Part shown: positions 46,186 through 60,300 of the stretch, piece after piece
Numbering within the stretch: the stretch's first letter is position 1
Layout of the letters: the number at the start of each line of letters is the position of its first letter
DNA from: Kuschelorhynchus macadamiae
Taxonomy: Eukaryota > Arthropoda > Insecta > Coleoptera > Curculionidae
NCBI GenBank assembly: GCA_030620095.1
Contig: JAUTXW010003831.1
Coordinates: forward strand, 120,001-184,000
Length of the DNA: 64,000 nt
Direction: 5' to 3'
Translations under genes and position numbers: made by a program
Notes under the pieces: generated by a model
The model's input: the letters and a program-made list of their open reading frames with translations, nothing else
The model's database searches: none
Told to the model about the DNA's origin: nothing

Positions 46186-48680
46186 AACTTTGGTACTGTC
46201 CCATTGTTTAGATGGACCCTAGCCTGTAGATCACTTTGTACTAAAGTTGGGCGTAGTTTTTGAAGTGCTGAGTTGATTTATGTTTTTTTTTATCTATTAT
46301 ATGCGTGTATCTTAATTATTAAGGCTTGGCTAAGTAAAGGTATACCTAGTGTCAGTTACAGGTTTTTTTTTCAGAAGACAAATATGCCTCGTAAATCACG
46401 GCCTTTACCGGGATCACGGAATTACAAGAATTGCATAGATGAAAAGTTGGAGGAAGCTCTTAATGACATTCGGCAAAAAAGACTAACATTTCGAAAAGCA
46501 GTTGAGAAGTACCAGATCCCTAAAAACACTTTGCTGAATATAATAAAAGGAAGACATCGACACAATTATGGAGTGCCTAGAGTTTTCACAGAAAACGAGG
46601 AAAAAGTGTTTCCCAGCCACCTTATAGCACTCACTAATTTTGGATTTCCAATTACAACATATGATCTGAGGATCTCGGTCAAGTCGTATTTAGACCGACA
46701 AGGTAGGAACGTTTCTTTTTTCAAGGATAATTTTCCCGGTCCAGATTGGGTCAATTTATTTTTGAGTCGTCGACCGAGTTGAACCTCAAAATATTTGGAA
46801 TTATGATGAGACGAATTTAGTAGACGATCCTGGTCGGACAAAAATAATAACCGGGAAAGGAACGAAGTATCCAAAAAAAAAAATAGAAATTCATCTAAAG
46901 CTTGCACATCTCTAATGGTATGTGGTAACGCTAAGGGTGAACTAGCACCTGTATACGTGAATTATAAAGGGCAAAAACTATGATCTACTTGGACTAAAAA
47001 TGGGCCACCAAGTGCCCGACATAATCGGACTAATTGGGGTTGGTTCGACTTCCAAATTTTTGAGGACTGGTTCACCAATTTAATGCTCTCGGTTTTAAAA
47101 AGGCAAGAAGGTCGTAAAATTTTATTAGGGGATAATTTAAGCTCACACTTAAATATGGAGGTCATAAGGCAATGTGAGCTAAACAATATAAGGTTTGTTG
47201 CACTTCCTCCGAATACCATGCACCTCTTCCAAGCGCTAGATGTTGCATATTTTTGACCAATGAAAGGGCACTGGCGACAAATTTTAAATAACTGGAAGGA
47301 TACGGCTCAGGGTTGTCGTTTCAACGGTATACCAAAAGATCAGTTTCCGGCACTATTGAAAAGTTTCTTGTCAAAAATAGAAGAGCGTGGTGCAGAAAAC
47401 CTCAAGCTCGGCTTCCGGAAGTGCAATATTTACCCTCTAAATAGTCAAGTCGTTTTAAACCGTTTGTGCAGAAAATGAAAATGTCTCAGAAAGCTTCATC
47501 GAGCGCCTTCAAAAATGGCGAAATGAGGTTACAGTACAAGTTCGCAGAAGAAAGAAAATGAATATGCCTGCAGGAAAAGGAATTACCGTCGAAGATATGA
47601 AAAAAAGCCAGGCTGCTGCAGATATCACACTGAGTCTTCAACCATCCACATCTGGAACGCATCAGCCATTAATATCTGAAAACCACCCATCAACATCTGG
47701 AACCCAAAAAAAGGTAAAGACATATCAGCGAAAATGTTCGAATAGCTCTGATAACAGTGAAGCTGACAGTGTTGAATACGCCGAACGTGAAGATAGCAGT
47801 GAGCACTTCTCGCATATAGAAGACGCCTCAGTCGTAGAGGAAAGGCGTTCAACATTAGCTACCCCTCAGTCTTTAAGACATTTAGTGGAACAAACTAATG
47901 TGGGTGACTATGTAGCTGTAGTCTGCGATGCGAAATATTATCCTGGTCAAATAACTAGGATTGTTAAAAATGGGGCAGTCATAAATGTCATAGCTGCATA
48001 TGGAAAACAATGGAAGTGACCTTCCCAAAAGATGAAATTTTTTACACGAATGAAGAAATTATAATGAAGCTAAAAGAGCCTAGTAAAAGAGGAAACAGGG
48101 ATATTTTTAATGTTCCGGAGTTATTGGATACCTGAAATTAGGGTGTAGATTGACCTATTTATTTAACACAAATATTTTTTATTGCATGTGTTAGACAACA
48201 AGTCGTAAACTTTCGTTGTTCCTATCTAAGAAAAATATGTTGCTCTATTTTTAAGATTAAATTTTAATCATTAGAATCTGTGAAAATCTGTATTTGCTAT
48301 TCGTATTTGTTAGTTCTTTAATGAAAAAATCTTGTCTAATTACTAGTTTTCTTTAAAGAAATATATATCTACTACCCTAATATTAAGAAAACATATTATC
48401 TCAAACGTTTGTTACCTTTTTTTATATAGCTGTGTCCTTCTTTAGGACAAAATGCCAATGCTGTACCAAAGTTACCCCGACACACGGGGCTACTTTAGGA
48501 CAACTCTAAAGTACAATAAGTGAAGTACTGCTTAGAATTTTGATTTCATATTTGGGCCATTTCTTTTGTTATAATAAAGATGTTAAATGACACTGCTCCT
48601 TATTAAATATTTTATATGACAAGAACTCTATTAACAAAAGACCCTAAAAATCGTACCAAAGTTACCCCAGTTTACGGTAA
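46186..48680 (+). mobile_element. Pogo-like DNA transposon, decayed
   Basis: The word GTACCAAAGTTACCCC occurs at 48467 and 48653 on the plus strand, and its reverse complement (GGTCAACTTTGGTAC) near 46188, bracketing the transposase. The outermost right copy is followed by AGTTTACGGTAA. The exact ends and TA duplication are not settled. Confidence 0.6.
46384..48135 (+). pseudogene. Pogo/Tigger-type (DDE_1) transposase, broken
   Basis: Starts MPRKSRPLPGSRNYKNCIDE with a pipsqueak-type helix-turn-helix (ALNDIRQKRLTFRKAVEKYQ, IPKNTLLNIIKG) and a partial CENP-B-type domain (FTENEEKVFPSHLIALTNFG). About 30 residues are lost near 46775, where the frame also shifts to RVEPQNIWNYDETNLVDDPG (first Asp). 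Further on come LLGDNLSSHLNMEVI (second Asp, about 47130) and LPPNTMHLFQALDVAYF (third Asp, about 47240; family consensus THLFQPLD). Then GHWRQILNNWKDTAQGCRFN and the C-terminal domain VGDYVAVVCDAKYYPGQITR end at 48135. In-frame stops after QKL and AYF and several frameshifts make it inactive. Confidence 0.85.
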
Positions 48681-48724
48681 TTAAATGTTGAAGAGGTGTA
48701 AACAAGTTTCGTTGATTGTCGGTG
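48136..48724. other. Pogo-like element 3' region and short flank
   Basis: Non-coding 3' region with the two subterminal repeats described for the element. No gene. Confidence 0.4.
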
Positions 48725-49035
48725 TGAGGCTCTTGGCTCAGTGGTAGGGTTTCATTGCAACGAGTGTGAATTACTGTCCAAGCCGTAATTTTTTTTGGTT
48801 TTTATTCTAACAAAACTTATAATTGCGTATGTAGTTGCGTTTTAAAAACCGGATTGCGTTTTGGTTAACCCTGGTTAGGCCTTTTTTAAAATGATGTTAA
48901 AAAGTTGTATCTATATTAAATCAAGAATTTTTTTAACAAGACATATACTGTTATGTGGATCTGTCCCGTTGGGTTAGCCTAGGTTCGTCGATAAAAACAT
49001 CATTAAGACCATACAATTACATTAAATTATTTTGA
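48725..49035 (+). repeat. tRNA-derived SINE, copy B
   Basis: The head has CTTGGCTCAGTGGTAGGG (A box, 48732) and TACTGTCCAAGCCG (weak B box, 48773). The body shares TATATTAAATCAAGAATT, TACTGTTATGTGGATCTG and GATAAAAACATCATTAAG with copy A. It is not an intact tRNA: the acceptor stem and a proper anticodon arm do not fold by eye. Confidence 0.6.
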
Positions 49036-49303
49036 TCACTAGGTGAGGAGAGTCTAGTCGGAACCCATTGATACCGATTCCGAAGCTTCGCAGATGTTTG
49101 TGCAAACGCTAACTATTAACTGATAAACAAGTTTTGCTGAATGTTCAGCATGGGATTCATGGCATGGTATAGCCGCAGCCATTCCTCTACGTAGCGCCCG
49201 AGGAACGTCCATGGTATCGTCCGCCGCTGCATCAACTCTCCAAATCTAGGAATAAAGGAAATATTCGTACTGTTCGTCGCTCCTAATACAACTCTAGTTT
49301 ATA
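49036..49303. other. Upstream flank of the Tudor gene
   Basis: Non-coding, somewhat GC-richer, with no recognised feature. Confidence 0.3.
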
Positions 49304-49311
49304 TGACGTCA
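49304..49311 (+). promoter_or_regulatory. CRE-type TGACGTCA palindrome
   Basis: Perfect TGACGTCA octamer 315 bases upstream of the Tudor start codon. It matches the CREB/ATF consensus, but a single octamer is weak evidence of function. Confidence 0.3.
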
Positions 49312-49575
49312 GCGTGGGCGGCTTGAACATAACGTTATATTACGTCACAAGGAGAAGTTTTTTTTTATTCCAATCTTTTTTAATGTCACTGAATGCTTAC
49401 ACCTTTTTTTGCTGAACCGAACCGAAAATTTTGACAGATTGAAATATTGAAATTCTGCAATCCGCAATCCGCATGTGTCCTGTGTTCTGTTATCAGATTA
49501 TCAAACACTATTGGCAGCTCAACCAAGCCAAGTGCAATTATTCGATAACGAACAAGTTTCATGCCGGTTTTCTGC

Positions 49576-49584
49576 TATAAAAAG
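49576..49584 (+). promoter_or_regulatory. TATA box of the Tudor gene
   Basis: TATAAAAAG, 50 bases before the ATG at 49626, which would place transcription start about 20 bases before the start codon. No mapped start is available. Confidence 0.45.
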
Positions 49585-49625
49585 ACTTGTTTAAATGTTA
49601 AGTCGGTGATAACAGAGATTTAACT

Positions 49626-49852
49626 ATGGATCCTGCACAACAAACACTGAATCTCTTCATAACTTACGTGGACAAAGAAGGTCCCTTTCTAAAAGTGTGG
49701 GGGCAAGCTGAGAAAAACAATTCAATTTATGTGGAACAGTTTCTGCTGGGCGCTTCGCAGCAATTCGAGCAAGGCATCGGCAAAATACCGTTCGAAACTC
49801 TACAGGTTGGCACATTGGTATGCGCAAAATATAAAGACAATAAATACTACAG
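49626..49852 (+). CDS. Two-Tudor gene, exon 1
   Basis: Codes MDPAQQTLNLFITYVDKEGP through VCAKYKDNKYY, ending in phase 2 (donor GTAACT). The ATG is the first in frame after a TATA box. Confidence 0.85.
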
Positions 49853-52800
49853 GTAACTGGCCTTCCATTTCACATTTAGACCTAGACTAGAAAATGTAGA
49901 CATTGTATTAGTCGATTTATAATTATCATTTGTAACATAAGGTACCTAGAGAACCAAAATTCATGTACAGAACTCCTATTGTGTAGGTTAATTCGGAGGT
50001 GACATAAAAAAATCAGGGTAACCAAAATCAGTCTTAAAAGATAATTACTTTTCATTCAAAAAGTAACTACCTGGCTGTTTCATTTTTAAGCTATTAGTAT
50101 CTTTTTACTACTTAATAGTTGAATATGTTTATAAACTAAAGCAATATATAGAAATATGGCATTTGACCCAGAAAAGTAAGAAAATCTTGGAAGTACGTAC
50201 TTAAGTAGAATCCCTACGTGATAGTTTAATACCTACGAGTTGTCTTCTAACTTTTCTTTACCTGTTCAAGTATTTGGGGTAAGGAAAATTCTAGGCAAAA
50301 ATTAAATAGGTATATATATATCATATTGCTTTTATTTATCTGGTATGATTATAAGGTTGTATGAATAAACAATGCAATAAATATATGTTAGTGCATAATT
50401 CTGAGATAAGCCATAAAAAACAGGTCATTCTGGATATGGATTTATAAAAATAAACACAATTTGTTATTGCTATTATTTTTCTGCAAGCTTAACATTCTCA
50501 TTTGAAATAAAGAACTGAAGTGACAGTTTAGATTCCATTTAGTTTTTTTTAAGGTTAAGAACTTATGGTAATATGTAAATTATGGTAATGTTACAACAAG
50601 CTTGGGTAATATTAGCGCCAGGGTAATATATCTATAATTTTACTCATAATAGTCTCCAAAACTTTTGGGGTGATAATTCCAGTAATATTATAATAACTGA
50701 AAGGCTTGCATGACACTGGCGTGTCTTGAATAAGCACTGGTAGTGTTTAATCATCAGTTATAGTTGGTGTCCTTGATTGAAAGTTCTAAAATGTGGGGAC
50801 CTTTTTTTTACTGTGGAACCTTTTTTTGCCATTTTCTTAAGTTTGAAACTATGGCAACCCTACCCAATCTGTTCTTTTGTTTAAGGGACCATTTTAAATC
50901 TGCAACATGTGGAAGCAATGACAGTTTAATTGTTTGAGGAAAATAAAGAAAAATATTTACTAGTTGTTACAAACTATTTAGGAGAACATGAATTATGGGT
51001 ATTTAATTTTGTGTGGAACACAGGTCTAAAAATTGATCCTATTATCTGGTAGAGAGTAATTTGTTTAAAGACTTATTCAAAAGATGCAGCAATTTCTATT
51101 TTGGGTCTTCCGCACCCACCGATGGATCCTTTAGTTGATATGCATTTTTATGTAACAAGCAAAGAAGTAAGCTCACTACGGAGAGAGTTGAGAAATTAGA
51201 GTTTGTTTCTAGGAACAAAAGATTATTAGCTGGCACTCCAGTTGTTACCGATGCAATACATGAACCTTGGAGATCTTTTCATCACACTAGTTGTAGTTAT
51301 TAATTGTTGTTGTTTATTGTCACCTCCAATACTTTTTTTTAGAATTTCGTATTAATAGTTTATTTTTGTTATTTTAGAATTTTTTCCTGAAATAAATATT
51401 TGGAAACAAAAACTTATTTAACATGATTTCATAATAGTTGTATATGTATATGACTACATTGCACATTATGCATTTTAACAAAAAAAATATGTGTAAATAC
51501 CCCCAAATTTATGAATATTACTGAATATTACCAAACTTTTAAATTAAATTCGAAAATAAATCACATAATTATGAAAAAATTGTAAAACTTTTTTTCTGAA
51601 CATGGTATAACATAAAATAGAAAAAATAATTTTTTTAATAATATTTCTTATGTGAAGCTCCCATTACAGATGTGTACATATTAAGATTCCTAGAAGGTAG
51701 TTATGGCAAGGATTGTTGAAACTCACATGTAAAACTGATCACTTTTTTCCATTAAGTTGCAGCAACCAGTTGACACACCATTCTTCAATTCTTAAATCAT
51801 ATGTTAAATTCAGATGATGGGTGACCGGCATACATACATATTGTGGACGTAACTTTTTTTTGGAAGAACACTTGTGTAAATGTTAATAAAAAGTGAGCCC
51901 AAAACAGATCCTCATGGAACACCACTGTTGAACTTATAGGGAAGGGACATTTTACCGCCTACTCAAACCCAACATATTTTATTCATAGGGAAATCTCTGA
52001 TCCATTTGAGGAAATTTCCAATCCAGTTTCTGAAGTATTCTTTGGTGAGGAACTTTTCAACTACATCTAGGCAAATGACAAATGGATCTTTCTCATCTTG
52101 TGATTTTGTCCAACCCTTTACACTCAGTAGCAGATTTGATATTCTTGACCTACCTGGTAAGAAATTATGCTGCTCATCATTCAAGACACCACAGCTCAAT
52201 AAAAAGTGTGTCAGTTCCTCTGCTATTATTTGCGTCTTAAAGTGATTGCTCTGTTGAAGTGCTCTCAGAGCACTCTTTCGCAATTTTCATATTCTATTTG
52301 ATGCAGATTGCTCTGAGATTTCCTAATATGCCCGTTCTCTTGAAAATAAAACATGCTCTTAGTGTACTTTGAGATTGCTCTCTTGTTTTTGACATATCAC
52401 AAACATTCAAAATATCACAGATCCTCACAGTAGTGTTTATATTATGGATGATATATTCTTATTTAACTTGTTTTTAAACAGCACATACTATTACATCTTT
52501 TTAGAGCATTCCATGGCTATACCACTGTCTTGCTTAGAAAATTTCTCCTTGAGAGAGTTGCACACTTCTCTTTATCTAGTTTGTTCTCTTAAAGTTACAT
52601 TGACGTTTGCATGAAAGAAATTCAGTTGTAGATCAGGTGAATAACATTCAGCATTTTGTAGGTCTCGATTAAGTATCCACATTCTCTTCTGGCTTTGAGA
52701 ATAGTCAACCTGAATCTTAGTACTCTCTCAGGGTATTCCAATTCCCTGAAAAGATTTATATACCTTGGTCATTGTGGCAACTGACATGTCAGAGAAACAA

Positions 52801-54316
52801 GGCATAGTAAAGAGTTAGCATTCTTTATAACTGAAGATATGTGTTAATATTGTCAGTAATGATAATGTCAAGATATTTTTGTTCTTTTAATGTTTTTCTG
52901 GGGTCTGGTTCAGGAGATAAGTATGGTGTGGATTATTTTTGCCAATGTGAAGAACAGTACATTTTAATGTGATTTAGTGATTAGTTGCTACACAACGTCC
53001 ATTCCTCAAGGGTTTGCAGGTTCTTTAGTAGTCTATCTACTCTGTTAGTGGGATGCAGTAGATTTTAGTGTCATCAACAAAAATGCATATATTAGTTTTT
53101 ATTGTTGAATAAAGATCACTGATGTAGGTACGTGATAAATAGGAGTGGGCCACACACAGCCCCTAATGACACTAAAAGCTTCTGCAGGATCTTGGTTGAT
53201 GTAGGGACAATGATCCATGAACAGTTGATCAAGAAGATTGCTGGTATTGATTCTGGGCCTGTGCTGGAGTTCTTAAGGGAGTCAGTGGCTTTGGAAACTT
53301 TATCTTTGGTAATAATAATGGTGGTAATAAATAATCCTCGTTTTAATCTCCTATACCGAATTATGGATTGATAAAAGAATTATTATAATACGAAAGGCAT
53401 GGTTTTTTTTAGTCATCCGTTTATGATGTTACTTGTCAGGAAGCACAAAGGGAAGAGTTTATTGACTTTTTCTAAAGGGTGGCCAGAAAATCAACTCGCG
53501 CCACCTCATTAGCTAGACTAGAATCAGTTAGCTTTTTATCAATGGAGTCACACAATGCCTACAAAATGGATTTGTCAAAAATTATTGAAGTTTTCCATTT
53601 CCATCAACGAAAACGAGACTTTACATACGGCACTTTATTTTTACATTGCTTATAGCAACAAAAAGAATTTTTTTTTATGTTTATGATGTTTGATAATTTG
53701 AGCAACAAGTAAAGTTGTTTAGCTATTAAAATTTCCAAACCAAAGTAGAAACTGACCAAATAAGGGACATCTCAGCTGTGGACGAAATCGTTATATTTAA
53801 TCTGATGTTCAAGTATTTGCGAGATTGTTTCAAACATATATTAACCAAACTTATTTGTAATTTATTTTCATTTTCTCAAAACATAGTAGTTAAGGTTTAA
53901 TTTTAAACTTGTTATCTCATTTTAATATTATAACCTGTTATTGGTTTTTACTGTTGGGTGTTTACATAAATAAGAAAATGGTGTTTTGCTTTTTACAGTA
54001 ATGTTAAGTCAGCCTGTCATAATATTGCTTCAGGTAATATTCACCTATGCAATCTGTTGTCCATGAATACCAAGAGTTTATGTATAAATTTACCTATAGA
54101 TTACATTCATAACTTTCAAGAAGCAAATTTTTAAATTATATCGTAGTACTGTAGCACTACAAGAAAAGATAAATATATCTGAAGTTCAGATTAAATTTCC
54201 TGTAATTCCGCAATTGTTCAGTGTATTTAATACAAAACAATTAAATAGTTTGAGATAGTGTTATCATATCCAACTTCTCCAGAATTCAAGTCTATATTGG
54301 GATTTCACTTATTATA

Positions 54317-54383
<67 letters not shown>

Positions 54384-57300
54384 CAAATGGGGAAAATTTT
54401 AGGCATCAGCGCCTGCTGACAGATTCTAGCTATTGTGAATTCTTGTGTTATTGATATAAATATCTCAAAAACCTTAATAGCTAATTCAATTTTCAATAAA
54501 GCTGTCAACTAAAGTTGAATATGTACTTTTTAAAAGACATTGTTAGATAATGTAAAGTCTATTCATGACTTAGGAGTTAGTTTTGTTTATTACTACATAC
54601 ATATTATCTAATAGTTTTTGTATAAACCTAAATATTATCACTTGTATAATTAATTATTTAACAGATTTTTTTTAAAGTAAGTTTAATGACGTTTGCAGAC
54701 ATATAAAATATATCTATTAGATTACTATAAGTGTTTGCACTTTTTACAACCCTACACAGTGGAAAGTTCTGTGAACAAGTTGTTCTTCGAAATGGTACAC
54801 AAATCAATTGATTTGACCTAAGATAAACTTGGGGAACATTTAAACATACCAGCGCAAGAACATCTGGACTATCTATCTTACAATTAATAATTTTATATAA
54901 AATCCAAGATGACCCTATGTCCAAGATGACCCTTCTATTAGATAAGGATAATATATTAAAATGTCTTCGAGTCAACGACATATCAACAAACTGATGATTA
55001 TCTTTAAAAGAAATAAGCTTTAAAATTTTATTCTGTATATGCTCTAAGTGTTGTATATTGTATATATAGTGTGTAATATACACAGCCTGTCCTGGGTTCC
55101 AAATTACACTGCCAAAATTCAATTTGCTCAAAACGAAAGAATAATAAAGATTGATTTAATATTCGTAAACCTGACACACTTCTGCAGAACATAACCCAAC
55201 ATTCTGGATCATCGAGAAGCCATTATATGTTGATCGCACATTAATTTTGAATCAAATGTAATACCCAAATCACGCACATAATCAACTCTGGAAAGGGTTT
55301 CGCTACCTACCTTATACTGAAACAAATATTCATCCCTATTATGACAAAAAGGTTATTGACGAGCATTTATTTAATTTCAAAAATAGGCTAAATATTTTTA
55401 AATCGTCGGCGTAAAGCAGGCAGTTACAATTATGAAAGCAAATTTTATTGATGTATATAATGAAAAATAAGGGCTCGAGATGCAATCCCTGTGAGACACC
55501 TGAGGTAGGACTAATGGAGTCTGAGCAGTAGCCTTGAAGGGGCCCAAAGAGTAATCTATCTTTAATGTAAGAGTCTACCCAGATCAGGAGGCAGTCACCC
55601 ACACCAACTTCAGCCAGAATAAATTGGATTCAAGTGATCTTCCTCTGAAGAAGCCGTGCTGCTCTGATACTATTATATTCCCAACCAAATTAATGTTGAT
55701 CATATTGAGATATGTTGCAACTTAAAATGTTGGGCTTTGTGAAGTGCCATACCAGAGAATTTAGGAATGTATGGTCTCTGGGGATTGCATTTGTCTGCCT
55801 GATAAGATCTCATAGAAAATAGCACTTTTGTATGGTTTCTGCATTTTGCAGTGCATGAAATTACTCTGGAGCATTTGTAGAACAGATTCCTAAGGTATAT
55901 AGGATGCAACAACCTTCTCTTTTGACTTTGTTAAATATTAAAACTTTTGAGGACAGGTGTACAGTAGTGATCAAATTCTCATATGTACGCTACTGAATAA
56001 TTATATAAATCTAAACTGTAGGCAGACATTAATATTAATGTAGCTGTAAGAAATTTAAGGGGAAGTAAAGACATTTGCTTCAGAGCAACATCCTACACTC
56101 TACAGGCAACATAATGTGTTATGAGATATGCCAGTGATATTAGAGCAGATATGTTTATAGTACCCCATTTAGTTATATAAAGTCCTTACTGAGATTGTAT
56201 TGGTTCATTTGACACTGTTTTTATATATTTAGGTTTTTCTTTGATGTTGAATCTATAGTTTTAGTTTAGCCATAGTCTGCATCTTTAAATAAAAGGCCAA
56301 TATAGACTAGTTTTTAATATTGAAAAAAAGATTGAATTTGTCTGCAGATGCTATTAGGCTTGTAAGAAAAATGTCTAATACTAGCCTAATTTAACAATTT
56401 TTCTGTCTTGTAAAAAGCAACATCCCCATATAGTCTCAAATTTTTGAAACCCTTTATATCTAGTTTTGGAATGTCTACAATTTAAAACATATAATCTTGT
56501 TTTCAGAGCACGGATAGCTGGAATCGACTACCTAAATGAATGCTTCGTTGAAGTGAATTTTTTGGACTATGGAAACAAAGCCATAGTGCCAAGTGAAAAT
56601 ATCAGAAGTTTACAGACTTTTCCACCCTCCTTCATATCTATTCCTCCTCTTGCCACTGGATTTATATTTGCAGAGGCTCATTGTCCAGGTAAATATATTC
56701 TATTTTACCTAATTTCTCATTGGACTTGCTTGTTATCTACTACTAATGGCCATCTTTTTACACACTGGAATGACAATAGCAAAATTTATTATTTAGGCAT
56801 ACTCAAGGAATAACTATCATTTATTGAGAGTCATAATTAAAGCAGTTTAGAATTATTATACTTTAACATTTAAATGTATAAAGTTTCCAGATACCATAAT
56901 TTATTTTGTGGTTTATATACAAGATTTAATAAAAATTTTTTATAACCAATGGTTGCCGTGTTTAAGTTTTACACAACCTACATGTTTTTGTTTTTTAGAT
57001 TGCTTTACAGACAAAAATTAATTGCACAACTTTATATGGTTATCATGATTCTTGTTTTTTACCTACCTACAGCATTAACTGCAAGAGAGACAAAAAAAAA
57101 TTTAAATATAAAAGTTATAATATTTGTCATGTAGTATCTTGCAAAAATATCACATATTAAAAAGTAGAAATATAGACACACACAACCTATATTTTTTAAA
57201 TTGATCTGTCTCTAATGCGTTGACACAGTGAGGAAATATTACTTCTAACACCCAATTGTCTTTGATTATAGAGGTATCAATACCAAAGTATTAAATAGAG

Positions 57301-60300
57301 GAATTGACTGTGAAATGTTATACAGATACAGAGTTGGTCTCATTTTAGAACAATTGTAGTTCTGTTTATTGAAGGATATTGTACAAATTATGCATTCAGG
57401 GCTTTTGCTGCTTTTCAGACTGAACACTTTGCAGTTAAAAAGGCAGTTAATCGGATTGATTTGTTCAAAGTAGCATGTAAACTTTTAAAAGGCAAAGTCG
57501 AGTACTTTACAGTGTAAATGTTGTTCTTTCACACCACCTATATGAGTTTGTAGCATTATCTTTCTTTGATGACAGTATGCTTCATTACTTATAATTAGAC
57601 TTGGATATTCTTAAATTAGTTTATTGACTAAAAATAATAAAATTTTTATTATTGATAAGATTTAAAATAGTGTTTCCTTTTTTTTAATATCAAATGAATG
57701 TTTCTTTCTTAATTAGTACACTATCTAAAATTTTCATTTTAGGTGGAGGAGAATGGAAAGATCAAATTTTTGAAATCATTTCGAAGGAGCTGCGTTATAG
57801 GGATGTTCAATGCCACTTGCTGACTCAAGCTACTCAGTATTACCTCATTAAGATATACATAAATAATACCGATATAGGTGCCCTTTTTATTAACAGGGGT
57901 TTAATGCAACCAGTTCCGCTTCATGCCCAACAAGCCGTATTGCTCAGTATGAGTATGCAAAAGAAACCACAAGCAGCTCCTGCTGCTCAAGTTGTCCCTC
58001 CTACAGAAATTAATACCTACAAAGCTTGTACTTTAGGTAAGAAATGCTTATAAGTCATTTAATATGTAAAAGCACTGCTCAGCGCAATGGAAAAATGATA
58101 AGTTCAGCCCTGTATAATGTCTGACAACTTTATCTTTTAAAGGTTTTGTTTTCATAGTTGAAGATTATAATTTTCTGTCATATTAGAATGCGATGTTGCC
58201 TGATATAAACAAATTACAATTAAATTGCATTTCTTTATGTATTAAATAAATAGTGTGTCTAGGAGCAAACAAATGTATATCCACTCGAATATCGATCCGA
58301 TATTCTTTATATAGTAGTTTAAGTTGTGGGTACAGCTTTTGCCTTGCATTGCATAGAGCTTGAGTTCCTTCTCCGTCAAATTTTTTACAATAATAATATT
58401 TGATATTTTACTAAATATAACCGAAAATATCAACTACAATAAAATCTTATTCCCCCTTATTATTTCAATATTTTGCACCATTTAGAACTTATCTAGCAAA
58501 ATATAGATTTATGCATGGTCATGGCATATGGAGTATGAGAAAAATGGTAAAAGTGTAACATTAATGCATTTTAACCTTGAAATTAGGTATGAATTGACAT
58601 TTTGCTAAATAGTTTCTAAACTACAAAATATCAAAAAAAATCTAAGGACAAAATAAGGAATTCAACTGATTTTAAATTAATTTTTATACTGTTTGCTTAG
58701 TTTTAATTGCTTTGTACATGAGATTGTTCTTTCGTTATAGTAAAGTTGCTTTCGACTTTGACTTTAAATTTGTTGTAAAAATGACCACGTCGCAATGAAA
58801 ATTTCAGGAGCAGAATCTATATGAAAGAGAGATACAGGGGCGTGCGGTGAAATTTTAAGAAAGGGAAGTAATTTTTAGGAACTTACCTATTTGTAATGTA
58901 ATTCGATTCTTCAATCATTTTTTGCAAATTGGTCAATGACGTCATCATAAAAACGTCGATGCTCCGACATATTTTGGAGAAGTTTATTTTCAATGGACAA
59001 CAGCAATGTATGCAAAAGTCTCTCCTGTCCCGTTGAATTTCTCATTAAATTTTTTATATGTTTAAGTGTTAAAAAATTGCGTTCTACTGATGAACTTGTG
59101 GCAGGTATTGTCAATACTAATTCACACAATTTCGACCCTTAGGTAGTGTAGGCATCTTCCAGCATTTTGTCTTTTAAAAATTGCAGTAGTTCCTTAGCGT
59201 TATTTTTTGCGCTAATGTCATCAGTTTCATAAATCACTTTTAGTTCAGATCGCAGTAACACTCGGTCGAAGAACTGGCCATAATGAAGAAGAAGAGATTT
59301 AAATGCATCTTCTGGAAAAGTTTTTGCTTTAAATGCATCAAAATTGCAGAGCTCGAGGAATTTAAAATCATTTAAACCGTTAAATCTATAGTTTATTTGT
59401 TGCTAAATTTGATCAACTATTTCATAAAAGAGGCGTCTGTATCATATATACAAAATAATTTACTTATATTTTCACACCCTGTTAGCCATTTAAATTGTTC
59501 GTATTGTTTTTCCAGATAAAAATGTCTAATACAGTTTTTCATTTTTGTGGTTAAATTTTTCATAGGTGGTTTTGCCTTTCCTTTGGAAATTATTTGAGGC
59601 TTATCAGCGAAGTTTAATGTTGAAAATCCCTTTGTTATTAAGACACACAGCACGCATTCACACACACTCTTCTTACCGAATTCTCCAACATTTTCAACGT
59701 TATTACCGACAGCCAAAGTTGGCGGTATTTGCATATCCACGTCGGTATTATTGTCTTCCATATCGCACCATGCACGACGCGACGTACGTATCACATAACA
59801 CACGGATAGCCGTTTAAACAAAGAACCTACTCCAACAATAGCTTCCGCCCCCACTTAAAGCACGTGACTGAAATGCAAAAATTGCAAACAGCCGGTGGAA
59901 AGTTCAATAACCTCTGGCTCGATTCATGGGAAATCAAGCATACAGGACTTGGCTGCAGAGAAGCTAGTGGCCCGCATAGGTTCTATTCCATTTTCTTTTG
60001 TCGCTCGGTCGGAGTCAAGGCTGCATTTATTATGGGCTTGATAATTAAGATAATATTTTAGCATTTTTGATATAAAATAAATTAATGGTTTCCTATTTCA
60101 AAAATTACATTTTAGAAGATGTTTTGTAATTTTTTTTTGGGGTAGCACTGCTTCCCTTGCTTCCATGGACTGCACACCCCTGGAGAGCTATGTATGAAGT
60201 AGTTTAATGAACCTAAGAAAAAAATATCGACAAGGCAATGCATACATAATAAATAGTAAATTGAATATATTTATTCATGTCATAAGATATCTATGGATAT

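Noticed and set aside
48728..48790. tRNA gene suggested by GGCTCAGTGGTAG
   Set aside because: No acceptor stem or anticodon arm can be folded by eye and the B box is poor. The sequence aligns with a longer repeat at 45.36 kb, so a SINE head is the better reading.
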